From an uncultured Cellvibrio sp. (lineage in GTDB: Bacteria; Pseudomonadota; Gammaproteobacteria; Pseudomonadales; Cellvibrionaceae): a stretch of 64,000 bases of DNA. Below are positions 26,599 through 35,264 of this stretch, in pieces. Location: the NCBI GenBank assembly GCA_937958105.1, contig CALFXJ010000011.1, positions 1 to 64,000 on the forward strand. The letters run 5' to 3'. The translations under genes were made by a program, and so were the position numbers. The notes beneath the pieces are model-generated. The model searched no databases. It saw only the letters and a list, made by a program, of their open reading frames with translations, and had not been told where the DNA came from. Position 1 is the stretch's first letter. Every line of letters begins with the position of its first letter.

Positions 26599-27303
26599 AT
26601 GACTGAATTACTTTTTTACCATAAGCCCGCTCCTTTGGCGAAAGACAAGCACCGAGACTTACGTTATCAGAAGTCGGACAACTACAGTTTCGCCTCGACC
26701 GTTAATAACGTGCCAGTGTCTGGCCATGAGTTCTTTCATTGCAGTCGCCACTATCCTGTAATGTTTGTAGAAACTTCTGCGGGAGGTTTCCTTCCTGTAG
26801 CCTTGCTGTCAATAACCGCAAACAGCCACCAGCTTGGTGATCGGTGGGAGGGCGTCTACGTTCCTGCCTTTGTCAAACGTTATCCTTTTGCATTGGCTGA
26901 GAATCAAGATGTTGTCATGATTGATGAGGATGCGCCTCACTTTAAAACAGCCGGTGGAGAGTTGCTCTTCGATGATCAGGGCGAGCCGACGCCCGAGCTG
27001 CGCGATATTCTTGAGTACCTCGATGCTTTGAACAAAGGGCATAGTCAGACATTGGAGTATGTGAAAGCTCTCAAGGTAAAGGGCCTGTTAAGTCGTTGTA
27101 AGAGTACGGTCAAGTTACTGGACCGAGAGGTAAAGCTGGATAGTTTTTTTGTAGTCAACGAGCATGATTTTCAGGACGCGCTGACAGATGAAGAAATTGT
27201 CGATTGGTTTAACAGAGGCTGGCTTGGTTGGACCTATGCACATATCCATTCAATAGGTGCAGTCAATGAAATTCTTAAGCGTATGGCTAAGGCAATGAGA
27301 TAG
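26599..27303 (+). CDS. SapC-family protein 2
   Basis: AGGAAAAG lies just before the ATG. The 234-residue product shows the same plan as SapC 1: FASTVNNVPVSGHEFFHCSR, HYPVMFVETSAGGFLPVALL, YVPAFVKRYPFALAE and a C-terminal helix IHSIGAVNEILKRMAKAM. Identity between the two copies looks low, so the duplication is old or the second module was gained separately. Its stop is directly abutted by the ATG of JmjC gene 2 (TAGATG), so the two are translationally linked. Confidence 0.82.
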   Translation: MTELLFYHKPAPLAKDKHRDLRYQKSDNYSFASTVNNVPVSGHEFFHCSRHYPVMFVETSAGGFLPVALLSITANSHQLGDRWEGVYVPAFVKRYPFALAENQDVVMIDEDAPHFKTAGGELLFDDQGEPTPELRDILEYLDALNKGHSQTLEYVKALKVKGLLSRCKSTVKLLDREVKLDSFFVVNEHDFQDALTDEEIVDWFNRGWLGWTYAHIHSIGAVNEILKRMAKAMR

Positions 27304-28092
27304 ATGAAGCAGGTTGTTGACTGGTGGGCTGCCGACAAGGCTGATCGCGAACTGGTGCGGGAAGGAAAGCTGCCAGTAGTTCTGCGTGGGCTGGTGCGTC
27401 ATTGGCCCCTGGTAGAGAAGGGATTACAGGGTATGCACTATTTGGCCCCCTATCTGCTGCAGTTTGACAATGGAAATATTTTTGAAGCAATGATTGCTCC
27501 AGTATCGGTCAAGGGACGCCTGTTCTATAAAGAAGACCTCAAGGGTTTCAATTTTAACTGTGAAGAGGGGCGGCTGAGTGACGCGTTGCAGATACTTGAT
27601 GCGCTTTCCCGACTTTCTCCTGCGCCCGGATTTTATATTGGCTCCAAGCCGGTGCCTGAGTGCTTGCCTGGGCTGGAGGGCGAAACGAAGCTTGATTTTC
27701 TTTCCCCGGAAATTCCGCCGACCATCTGGATAGGAAATGCGGTGACCGTGGCTACGCACAACGACAATTCGGAAAACATTGCCTGCGTTGCGGTTGGAAG
27801 GCGGCGTTTCACCTTATTTCCGCCGGATCAGGAATCCAACCTCTATCTGGGGCCGCGGGATCTGACTCCTGCGGGGCGGCCTATTAGTTTAGTAGATTTG
27901 AATGCGCCCGATTTGGATCAATTTCCTCTCTTTGAGCAGGCTTTATCGCACGCACAGGTTGCGGAGCTGGAGCCGGGTGATGCGCTTTATATTCCGACCA
28001 ACTGGTGGCACCACGTTCAATCATTGGACCCAGTTAATATCCTCGTAAACTTCTGGTGGATGGGACGCCCGCCTGAATTACCAGAAGTTTAA
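27304..28092 (+). CDS. JmjC/cupin-type Fe(II) oxygenase 2
   Basis: The ATG touches the stop codon of SapC gene 2 with no spacer. The 262-residue protein keeps the metal triad H152-N-D154 (VATHNDNSENIACVAVGRRR) and the distal His in TNWWHHVQS (about 236), plus LFPPDQESNLYLGP. It is shorter than JmjC 1 and lacks that protein's C-terminal helical extension. It probably acts as an Fe(II)/2-oxoglutarate hydroxylase in the cytoplasm. It is the last gene of the halogenase-SapC-JmjC run; no clear terminator follows, only the regulatory region of the second GH3 gene. Confidence 0.82.
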   Translation: MKQVVDWWAADKADRELVREGKLPVVLRGLVRHWPLVEKGLQGMHYLAPYLLQFDNGNIFEAMIAPVSVKGRLFYKEDLKGFNFNCEEGRLSDALQILDALSRLSPAPGFYIGSKPVPECLPGLEGETKLDFLSPEIPPTIWIGNAVTVATHNDNSENIACVAVGRRRFTLFPPDQESNLYLGPRDLTPAGRPISLVDLNAPDLDQFPLFEQALSHAQVAELEPGDALYIPTNWWHHVQSLDPVNILVNFWWMGRPPELPEV

Positions 28093-28217
28093 TTAGGTAG
28101 CGGGCTGAAACAGGCTGGTCCGGATGTCCGCTTTCCCATGGAGGGCGCTGTTCGTGCTCCCCCTGCTGAATCCCGCTTTATATCTGCTCTCTCGACATTC
28201 CCATTTTTATCCCAAAA

Positions 28218-28263
28218 AAAGTGAATCGCCCATGTTGGCTGGCTTTCACAAAGTGGGACGACA
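28218..28263 (+). promoter_or_regulatory. Glucan-locus element C, upstream of the second GH3 gene
   Basis: AAAGTGAAT (28218-28226), CATGTTG (28231-28237) and TGGGACGACA (28254-28263) match elements A and B. The gap between the last two blocks is again exactly 16 bases; the first gap is one base shorter. The element is about 395 bases before the GH3 ATG, farther than in the other promoters. Confidence 0.62.
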
Positions 28264-28391
28264 GTAAATGGCGTCCACTGCAATTATCTACTCATCAAAT
28301 CCGTCTATGTGACCAATAAAACGATAAAGCGTGGTTCCGGTGAATTTTTATCACTTTTTACAACTTATAGCTCTGTAACGAATCTCCAGCG

Positions 28392-28545
28392 ACTGCGGTT
28401 GACCGCAGAGCTGTGCCCGAGCCTTGAGGCGATGTCAGGTCGTCTTCAGGTGTTAACAGGTGATGCTGGGATTATGCCAACCCCATGCGATCTTGTTAGC
28501 TCTCCTTGCTTGGCCCCCGGGGAATGTCCTCGGGGGCAATTTTTG
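28392..28545 (+). ncRNA. Possible leader or small RNA ending in a strong terminator
   Basis: Between element C and the GH3 start there is a tight hairpin (CTGCGGT / ACCGCAG, 28392-28407). Further on is a strong rho-independent terminator: GCCCCCG (28513-28519) pairs with CGGGGGC (28531-28537), the inner bases also pair, and AATTTTT follows. A transcript starting near element C would be stopped about 110 bases before the GH3 gene, giving an attenuated leader or an independent small RNA. The 5' end is not defined, and no known RNA family is recognised. Confidence 0.35.
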
Positions 28546-28657
28546 TGAGCGGGGCTTGAGGCGCTGACAGAGTTTATCCAATTCAATTCATTTTACGCGC
28601 TGCTGCTGACCTTCGCGGTAGTTGTGCGGTTATCACGAACCAGACAAGAGAGACGTT

Positions 28658-31192
28658 ATGAAGCAGCAGTTAAAGTTCATGGTGGGCGGCAGTGCCCTTT
28701 TCCTCGGCGCACTGGTGGGCTGTACCGAAACGGAATCGGTGGATAAGACTGCGGTGAGCGAGACCGCTGCGGTGGAGTGGCCGGTATTAACCAGCGCAGT
28801 CGCTCCAGATCCGGCAGTAGAGGCGCGTATTGATGCGCTGCTGGCAAAGATGACACTGGAACACAAGGTTGGCCAGCTGATGCAGCCGGAGCTGCGTCAG
28901 ATCACGCCGGAGGATATCAAGAAATATCATGTCGGGGCCGTGCTGAATGGTGGCGGTGCGTTTCCTGGTGATAACAAATACGCGCGAGTGGAAGACTGGG
29001 TTGCCCTGGCTGATGCTTATTACCACGCTTCCATGGACGACAGCGATGGTGGCATTGCTATTCCGATCTTCTGGGGCACGGATGCAGTGCACGGGCACAA
29101 CAATGTCATTGGCGCAACGATCTTTCCCCACAACATTGGTCTGGGTGCAATGCGCAATCCTGAGCTGGTTCGTCAGATCGGCGAAGTCACCGCCCGTGAA
29201 ATTGCGGCAACCGGTATTGACTGGAACTTTGCCCCGACGCTGGCGGTGGTGCGCGATGATCGCTGGGGGCGTACCTACGAGTCTTATTCTGAGGACCCTG
29301 CCATCGTCAAAGCCTATGGCGGAAAGATGGTCGAGGGGTTGCAGGGGCGCGCGAATACGGCTGAGTTCATGGCGGCGGATCGCGTGATCGCCACTGCCAA
29401 GCATTTTATTGCGGACGGTGGAACACTGGGTGGGGTGGATCGCGGTGATGCCGACATCACCGAGGCAGAATTGCTGGCGATTCATGCTCCGGGATATTTC
29501 ACAGCGATCGAAGCTGGCGTGCAGACAGTGATGGCGTCCTTCAGCAGCTGGCAGGGTCGGAAGATGCACGGCCATGATTATCTGCTCACGGACATTCTCA
29601 AAAACCGTATGGGCTTCGATGGTCTGGTCGTAGGTGACTGGAATGGTCACGAATTTGTTCCAGGCTGCACCAAAGTGAGCTGCCCCCACGCCATCAATGC
29701 GGGCCTGGATATTTTTATGGCCCCCGACGCGGATTGGAAGGAACTGTATGCCAATACACTTGCGCAGGTTAAAAGCGGCGAGATCAGCGAAGCGCGTCTG
29801 AACGATGCTGTCCGTCGTATCCTGCGCGTGAAGATTCGTGCAGGGCTGTTTGAAAAAGGTGCGCCGTCTACCAGAGCCTTTGCGGGTAAGCAGCAAGTGA
29901 TCGGCGCACCGGAACACCGTGCCGTCGCCCGTCAGGCTGTACGTGAGTCTCTAGTGCTGTTAAAAAATAAAGATCAGCTTCTGCCGTTAAGTCCAAAGGC
30001 TAATGTTCTTGTGGCCGGCGACGGCGCTGACAATATTGGCAAGCAGTCCGGCGGCTGGACCATCTCCTGGCAGGGCACCGGTAACACCAATGATGACTTC
30101 CCGGGTGGCAGTTCAATTTATCAGGGAATCGCGGAGTCTGTTGCAGTGGCAGGAGGCACAGCTACCCTGAGTGTCGATGGTGAGTACACCGAAAAACCGG
30201 ACGTTGCTATCGTCGTCTTTGGTGAAAACCCTTACGCTGAAATGCAGGGCGATGTTAAAAACCTTGCCTACAACAATCCCGATGATCTGGCTTTGCTTAA
30301 AAAGTTAAAAGCAGAAGGTATTCCCGTGGTTTCCCTGTTTATTACCGGGCGTCCGTTGTGGGTAAATCGCGAATTAAATGCATCGGATGCATTCGCGGTG
30401 ATCTGGCATCCGGGGAGCGAAGGTGCCGGCGTGGCCGATGTACTTTTCACGGATAAGGCCGGCAATATCCAGCATGACTTCAAAGGAAAACTTTCATTCT
30501 CCTGGCCGGCGACCCCGGTACAGTCGCCGCTTAATGTAGGTGAAAAAAACTATACGCCTCTGTTTGCCTATGGCTACGGCCTGAGTTACCAGGATAAGGA
30601 TGTACTGGGCGATGACCTGTCAGAAGAGATGGCTGAAGTCGCCGTGGAAACTGACAAGATTCTGAAAATCTTTGATAACCGCCCACTCGATCCGTGGCAG
30701 CTGATCATCGCCGATGGTCACAACAACACGGTTGCGGTAACCGGCAGCACGGCCAGTCTCGCTACCATCAGCCTGCGCGCTGTTGACCGCAATGTGCAGG
30801 AGGATTCACGCCGCCTGCAGTGGAATGGCACAGGTCGTGGCAGTGCCGGATTTTATTCGCAGTCGCGCACAGATCTCGTGCCCTACCTTGAAGCCAATGC
30901 GGCGCTGCTGGTGGATGTAAAAGTCGATGAAAGACCCACAGCAGACGTTCGTCTCGGTGTGTTCTGCGGCCAGGATTGCGTCGCAGAAAAATCCATCACC
31001 GAAAATCTTCAGGCTGCACCACAGAAAGAATGGATCACGCTGTCGATTGCACTGAAGTGCCTCGCAACCGACCGCGCAAAAATGGACATGATTCTGTCGC
31101 CTTTCTATCTGGTGACCGAGGGCAAGTTGGATTTATCACTCTACAACTTGCGGATTGAGAAGGATGTGGATGCAGCGATTGCCTGTGACTGA
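28658..31192 (+). CDS. Family 3 glycoside hydrolase, lipoprotein, second copy
   Basis: I place the start at ATG 28658, preceded by AAGAGAGACGTT; the longer frame from 28622 would put 12 hydrophilic residues before the signal. The 844-residue product has a lipoprotein signal (GALVGC, Cys22). The GH3 barrel carries RWGRTYESYSEDP and GFDGLVVGDWNGH with nucleophile Asp327. The second domain has GDGADNIGKQSGGW and FGENPYAEMQGD. A C-terminal ExoP-like beta-sandwich ends PFYLVTEGKLDLSLYNLRI. It is a clear paralogue of 2329-4923. The GH16 gene follows 81 bases on, so a GH3-GH16 operon that cleaves laminarin and trims the products to glucose is likely. Element C lies upstream. Confidence 0.93.
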   Translation: MKQQLKFMVGGSALFLGALVGCTETESVDKTAVSETAAVEWPVLTSAVAPDPAVEARIDALLAKMTLEHKVGQLMQPELRQITPEDIKKYHVGAVLNGGGAFPGDNKYARVEDWVALADAYYHASMDDSDGGIAIPIFWGTDAVHGHNNVIGATIFPHNIGLGAMRNPELVRQIGEVTAREIAATGIDWNFAPTLAVVRDDRWGRTYESYSEDPAIVKAYGGKMVEGLQGRANTAEFMAADRVIATAKHFIADGGTLGGVDRGDADITEAELLAIHAPGYFTAIEAGVQTVMASFSSWQGRKMHGHDYLLTDILKNRMGFDGLVVGDWNGHEFVPGCTKVSCPHAINAGLDIFMAPDADWKELYANTLAQVKSGEISEARLNDAVRRILRVKIRAGLFEKGAPSTRAFAGKQQVIGAPEHRAVARQAVRESLVLLKNKDQLLPLSPKANVLVAGDGADNIGKQSGGWTISWQGTGNTNDDFPGGSSIYQGIAESVAVAGGTATLSVDGEYTEKPDVAIVVFGENPYAEMQGDVKNLAYNNPDDLALLKKLKAEGIPVVSLFITGRPLWVNRELNASDAFAVIWHPGSEGAGVADVLFTDKAGNIQHDFKGKLSFSWPATPVQSPLNVGEKNYTPLFAYGYGLSYQDKDVLGDDLSEEMAEVAVETDKILKIFDNRPLDPWQLIIADGHNNTVAVTGSTASLATISLRAVDRNVQEDSRRLQWNGTGRGSAGFYSQSRTDLVPYLEANAALLVDVKVDERPTADVRLGVFCGQDCVAEKSITENLQAAPQKEWITLSIALKCLATDRAKMDMILSPFYLVTEGKLDLSLYNLRIEKDVDAAIACD

Positions 31193-31223
31193 CACGAGGC
31201 ATTCCTGCATCACAGAGTGACCC

Positions 31224-31244
31224 GGCCCGTCACAATGACGGGCC
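31224..31244 (+). other. Intercistronic hairpin between GH3 and GH16 genes
   Basis: GGCCCGTC pairs with GACGGGCC around ACAAT. There is no T-run after it, so it is more likely an mRNA stability or processing element within the operon than a terminator. Confidence 0.5.
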
Positions 31245-31273
31245 ATTACCGATAACAATATAACGAGGTAACC

Positions 31274-33601
31274 ATGAAAATTACGCTTCCTTTAGTTTCC
31301 TGCGTCAGCGTGTTATGCCTGACGCTTGCCGGTTGTGGCGGCAGTGATTCAAAAAGCAATCGGTCCAGCAGCTCTGCAGCGGTCAGCAGTGCTATCAGTT
31401 CAACATCCTCTGCTGCGTCAAGCGAAAGCAGCGCTGCAGTATCGAGTGCGGCCAGCTCCATTGAGGAGCAGAGCAGTTCCGCCGATTCAAGTCAAAGCAG
31501 CTCGGCACCAGTGGCGGGTCTCTGGAGTCTGGTGTGGGAAGATGAATTTGAAGGCGACAGTATCGACCTCTCCAAATGGGAGCACGAAGTTAACTGCTGG
31601 GGCGGTGGTAACAATGAAGCCCAGTGTTACACGAACAGTCCCACCAACAGCTATGTTGCCGATGGGCTTCTGCACATCAAGGCGATCAACGAGGGACCGG
31701 GAGGTGTCTGTGGTCCGGCTGTGAATCAGGAAGATCCGAATTATCCAGGAACGGCTGTCTGTAAAGATTATTCCTCCGCGCGTTTGCGCACCAAAGGCAA
31801 GGGCGATTGGAAGTACGGTCGGATGGAAATCCGCGCGAAGATGCCATCCGTTGGTGAAGGTGTGTGGCCGGCTATCTGGATGCTGCCTACCGACACCGTC
31901 TATGGTGGCTGGCCCCTCAGTGGAGAGATCGACATCTTCGAATCCTTCCAGCCTGGCGTTGCGGGTCCTCAACCCACCGGGGGGGCTAACGAAATCCACG
32001 GTACGCTTCACTATGGATACGCCTGGCCTTTGAATCAGAACAGCGGAGCTTCCTACACCCCACCGACAAATATCTGGGAAGAGTTCCACACCTATATTGT
32101 GGAGTGGGAAGAGGGGGAAATTCGCTGGTATGTGGACGATGTGCTCTTCGCGCGTAACAGCGGTAACTGGTTTACCTATTACTGGGGCGGCCAGGAAGTG
32201 GGCTATCAGGTGGGTGATGTTGCCCAGCCGTTTGACCAGCGGTTCCATATGATCCTGAACGTCGCTTTAGGGAATGGTGACTACGTGCCCTGGCCCAGGT
32301 TTGAGGCTGCTGATGACGTAAGAATGGAAGTGGATTACGTAAGGGTTTATGAGTGTTCCGTTGATCCCGTGACCGGTAAGGGCTGCGAAACACCCACTGC
32401 GGATCCAAGTGTGGAGCCCAAAGATATCGCCAGCCACCAGTCACCCGCTGCAGACTGGGATACCCGCTGGCTGTACAAAGATGGCCTGCAAACACTGGAG
32501 TTCGATGTAGATGGCACGCCCATGGCAACGCCTCTGACCCTGGGAAGCTATGCCTGCCCTGATTGGGAATCATGGTGTCCTGCAGGTTCAAATATTGAGA
32601 TGACAGAGCCTGCGATAGCCGATGGCCCCGGCGGTCAACCCGCGAAAGTACTGGATCTTAATTTTGCGGGAATCAGTAACGCTTTTATTATCACAGGCGA
32701 CGCGCTTTCAGATGATGCGCTCGATTTTGGTGGCCCCATCGGTGCTTATGGTCGCGCGGCGAATTTGGGTGAAATCAAGTTTGATATGCGGGTGCTGGAT
32801 ATCGATCCTGAAACCAGACTGCTGATCAAGCTGGACAGCGGCTACCCGGAAAATAGCTATCACGAGATTGAGATTCCTGCGGTGAACGAGTGGACCGAAG
32901 TCGCGGTTCGGCTTTATACCCTGCTGCCCAATACCAATGAAGGCTATGAGTCGCCGGTGAACTTTTCAAACATTAAAAACCCCTTTGTCATCGAGCCGGT
33001 GGGCGGCAACGCGCATGTGCAGCTCAACAATATTCGCATCGTCTGTCAGGATGGTGGTGAGTGGGGCGATTGCAATATCAAACCCGTAACGCCACCTGAG
33101 CCAATCACAGAAGATATGGATATTTTTGTGGGTGGTCTGGCTTCGGAATGGGGCAATCCAGGATTTGGCGTCTGGCAGGAGGGTGGTCAGGTGATCACTA
33201 TCGATGCCACCGTAGAAGACCCGGTGAAAGGTACTGTGATTGAAGTGAACTTTACCCCGATCGGCACGGGCACTTTCTATATCCAGGACAATGGCTTCAA
33301 GGATCTCAGTGCGTTCGCTGATGGCAACCTGGTATTTGATCTTAAAGTGGTAAGCAACAACGGCAATACCAGCGGTTTCCTCGTCAAAGCAGACTGCGGT
33401 TATCCCTGTGTCGGCGCTGAAGTGCCAGTACCACTGCCGGGTGACGATGAGTGGCATACCATCACCGTGCCTATCGCGAGCATTGCCGCGGAACCTGGCT
33501 TTAATATTGCGAACGTTAATACCCCATTCTCGCTGTGGCCGGTGTTTGGTCAGCAGGATATGACCTTCCGGGTGGCGAATGTCCGGTGGACCTTGCCGTA
33601 A
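31274..33601 (+). CDS. GH16 laminarinase lipoprotein with two C-terminal ExoP-like modules
   Basis: The 775-residue product has a lipoprotein signal (LAGC, Cys21) and a serine-rich tether (residues 30-78). The GH16 domain (about 82-355) follows: LVWEDEFEGDSIDLSKWEHE, VWPAIWMLPTD, and the catalytic ExDxxE motif E218-I-D220-I-F-E223 in GEIDIFESFQP. Glu218 is the expected nucleophile and Glu223 the acid/base. Residues about 390-600 and 615-775 are two related beta-sandwich modules resembling the C-terminal ExoP domain of the GH3 enzymes (FDMRV...NPFVIEPVGG; FDLKV...PFSLWPVFG). The protein should sit on the outer membrane and hydrolyse beta-1,3- or mixed-linkage glucan. It follows the GH3 gene in one operon. 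Confidence 0.92.
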   Translation: MKITLPLVSCVSVLCLTLAGCGGSDSKSNRSSSSAAVSSAISSTSSAASSESSAAVSSAASSIEEQSSSADSSQSSSAPVAGLWSLVWEDEFEGDSIDLSKWEHEVNCWGGGNNEAQCYTNSPTNSYVADGLLHIKAINEGPGGVCGPAVNQEDPNYPGTAVCKDYSSARLRTKGKGDWKYGRMEIRAKMPSVGEGVWPAIWMLPTDTVYGGWPLSGEIDIFESFQPGVAGPQPTGGANEIHGTLHYGYAWPLNQNSGASYTPPTNIWEEFHTYIVEWEEGEIRWYVDDVLFARNSGNWFTYYWGGQEVGYQVGDVAQPFDQRFHMILNVALGNGDYVPWPRFEAADDVRMEVDYVRVYECSVDPVTGKGCETPTADPSVEPKDIASHQSPAADWDTRWLYKDGLQTLEFDVDGTPMATPLTLGSYACPDWESWCPAGSNIEMTEPAIADGPGGQPAKVLDLNFAGISNAFIITGDALSDDALDFGGPIGAYGRAANLGEIKFDMRVLDIDPETRLLIKLDSGYPENSYHEIEIPAVNEWTEVAVRLYTLLPNTNEGYESPVNFSNIKNPFVIEPVGGNAHVQLNNIRIVCQDGGEWGDCNIKPVTPPEPITEDMDIFVGGLASEWGNPGFGVWQEGGQVITIDATVEDPVKGTVIEVNFTPIGTGTFYIQDNGFKDLSAFADGNLVFDLKVVSNNGNTSGFLVKADCGYPCVGAEVPVPLPGDDEWHTITVPIASIAAEPGFNIANVNTPFSLWPVFGQQDMTFRVANVRWTLP

Positions 33602-33651
33602 GAAACAGAGTTTGGTTCAGAAGAGTTTCATAGAGCGTTGTATATTGCTTC

Positions 33652-33679
33652 AGCCGGGATTTTTATCCCGGCTTTTTTA
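33652..33679 (+). terminator. Rho-independent terminator of the GH3-GH16 operon
   Basis: AGCCGGGAT / ATCCCGGCT with a TTTT loop, then a run of seven T. Confidence 0.92.
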
Positions 33680-33782
33680 TGGTCAGCATTCTGGTGGCAA
33701 CCTGGCTCAGGCTAATCCGACCGCTCCTTGACTGCCGTCAACTGCAGACTCACCGGCGCAGGCCGTTGAAACGGTGTGGGTT

Positions 33783-34958
33783 CTACGCAGAAGGCGTACT
33801 CGCCTGTGGTTTCTTTCCGGCCGCATCCGGCGCGCCGTTTTTACGGAATTCCGTTGGTGATACACCTACCAGGCGATTAAAGAAGCGATGGAAGGCTGAC
33901 TTGCTGTTAAAGCCGGATTGCAGCAACACGTCCAGCACCGTCATATCCGCATGCTTTTCATCGCTCAGCAGACGCTTGGCTTCTTCGACCCGATAACTGT
34001 TCATAAACTCGAAGAAGTTAGTGCCGTAGTGTTTATTGATGACCGCAGAAACTTCTTTGACCGGCAGGTCGATGCGCTTGGAAAATTCTTCGATATTGAG
34101 GTTGTGCTTGAGGTACAGCTTGTGCACCTCCATCCCCTGCTGCACTTTTTCAATGGCGCTGTCCGTCAGTTTTTCATCGTTCTTATCCTTCACCGGCTCG
34201 TGCTTGGTGGTGAGCAGCTTATGGGCATAAACCAGACTGTAGGTAAACAGTGCATTGATCAGAATGAAGGTCACATAGTTGTCTGCAATGCCGAAGCTGT
34301 CCGAAACATCCGGTGAAGCCGTTTGTGCAATGATGTGTGCGATGCCGCTCAGACTCCAGCTCGCAAGAAACCCGATAGTTAATACCTTTAACCAGCCGGG
34401 TTCGGTGGTGGAGATATCCGAGTATTGATCTTTAAGCTGCGCCTGATATTTTTTTGTCAACAGGACCGCAGCAATGCCGTAGATAAATGGCAGAGCCTTC
34501 ACGACATGCCACACACAGTCCACCAGACTGCGGGAAAAGTCAGTGGCATCAACGGAGCGGAAACTCATGTCCAGGCTGTCGATGCGGAAGATGGCTAGCC
34601 ACAGCATGGCTACCGCAACCGGAGTCAGGTGCCACAGGTGACGCGGCTGCAGGCGAAAGGATTCCCTGGTCAGCGATGCAACGTACAGATACAGTGCCGG
34701 CCCTTTGAGGATCAGCGCGGTAACCAGAAAATAGGGCAGGAGATAACGATCAAAGAAGGGTTGAACGTGAACGTCGCCATTCCACAGCACCAGGATGCAC
34801 GCGGAGCCGACAGCAACACATAGCAGGAAGCAACTGAGAAGAACACTGGCGAGTCGGTTGGTTACCGGGAGTACTGCCTGGAAGATTGCCAACAAGAAAC
34901 ACTCTGCCACGGTCATCAGCAGGACGACGTCGTGGATATTAAAAATTTGCGCTTTCAT
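33783..34958 (-). CDS. Membrane-embedded AraC-family transcription regulator
   Basis: The 391-residue protein has about seven hydrophobic segments in residues 1-240 (starting IHDVVLLMTVAECFLLAIF, including LLPYFLVTALILKGPALYLY, and ending YVTFILINALFTYSLVY). A charged linker follows, then a C-terminal AraC DNA-binding domain. That domain has two helix-turn-helix units: LNIEEFSKRIDLPVKEVSAV with NKHYGTNFFEFMNSYRVEEA, and TVLDVLLQSGFNSKSAFHRF with F.R.VGVSPTEFRK. AraC proteins with integral-membrane sensory halves are found beside polysaccharide and receptor genes. It converges on the GH3-GH16 operon and is the only dedicated regulator in the glucan locus. It is thus the best candidate to bind the three-block element, though that is inference. 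Confidence 0.88.
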   Translation of the reverse strand: MKAQIFNIHDVVLLMTVAECFLLAIFQAVLPVTNRLASVLLSCFLLCVAVGSACILVLWNGDVHVQPFFDRYLLPYFLVTALILKGPALYLYVASLTRESFRLQPRHLWHLTPVAVAMLWLAIFRIDSLDMSFRSVDATDFSRSLVDCVWHVVKALPFIYGIAAVLLTKKYQAQLKDQYSDISTTEPGWLKVLTIGFLASWSLSGIAHIIAQTASPDVSDSFGIADNYVTFILINALFTYSLVYAHKLLTTKHEPVKDKNDEKLTDSAIEKVQQGMEVHKLYLKHNLNIEEFSKRIDLPVKEVSAVINKHYGTNFFEFMNSYRVEEAKRLLSDEKHADMTVLDVLLQSGFNSKSAFHRFFNRLVGVSPTEFRKNGAPDAAGKKPQASTPSA

Positions 34959-35264
34959 GAGAGTCCCACAGCTTGTCAGTGATCGTTATAGTTATACTCA
35001 ACGATTATAGAGCAAGCGCAGGGGACTGTCGTCAGGGTCATCAACACATGCGGCAACGCGCGTTGACACTCCCTGGTCGCGTTATGTTTTTGAACCGGTT
35101 ACAGTATGCGCTGCGTCATCGCGGAGCATAGTCAGGTAATTTTTCCCCGATATCGGGAAGTTATTAATGCCCTCAGGTCCAGAAGATTCTGTATCTGATT
35201 CAGATCTCAGGAGAGTTGCGGGCTGATGATTTTGTTTAACACTACTTTATCCAGAGAGGCCTGA
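34959..35264. other. Divergent intergenic region upstream of the AraC-type regulator
   Basis: On the minus strand a TATAAT box lies at 35009-35004. It overlaps one arm of an imperfect palindrome, ATCGTT (34982-34987) / AACGAT (35000-35005), that could be an autoregulatory site. I see nothing else convincing before the GTG start at 35265. Confidence 0.4.

Noticed and set aside
33700..33730. A third intact copy of the 30-bp palindromic repeat
   Set aside because: Only about 12 bases (GGCTAATCCGACC) match; it is at most a decayed fragment.
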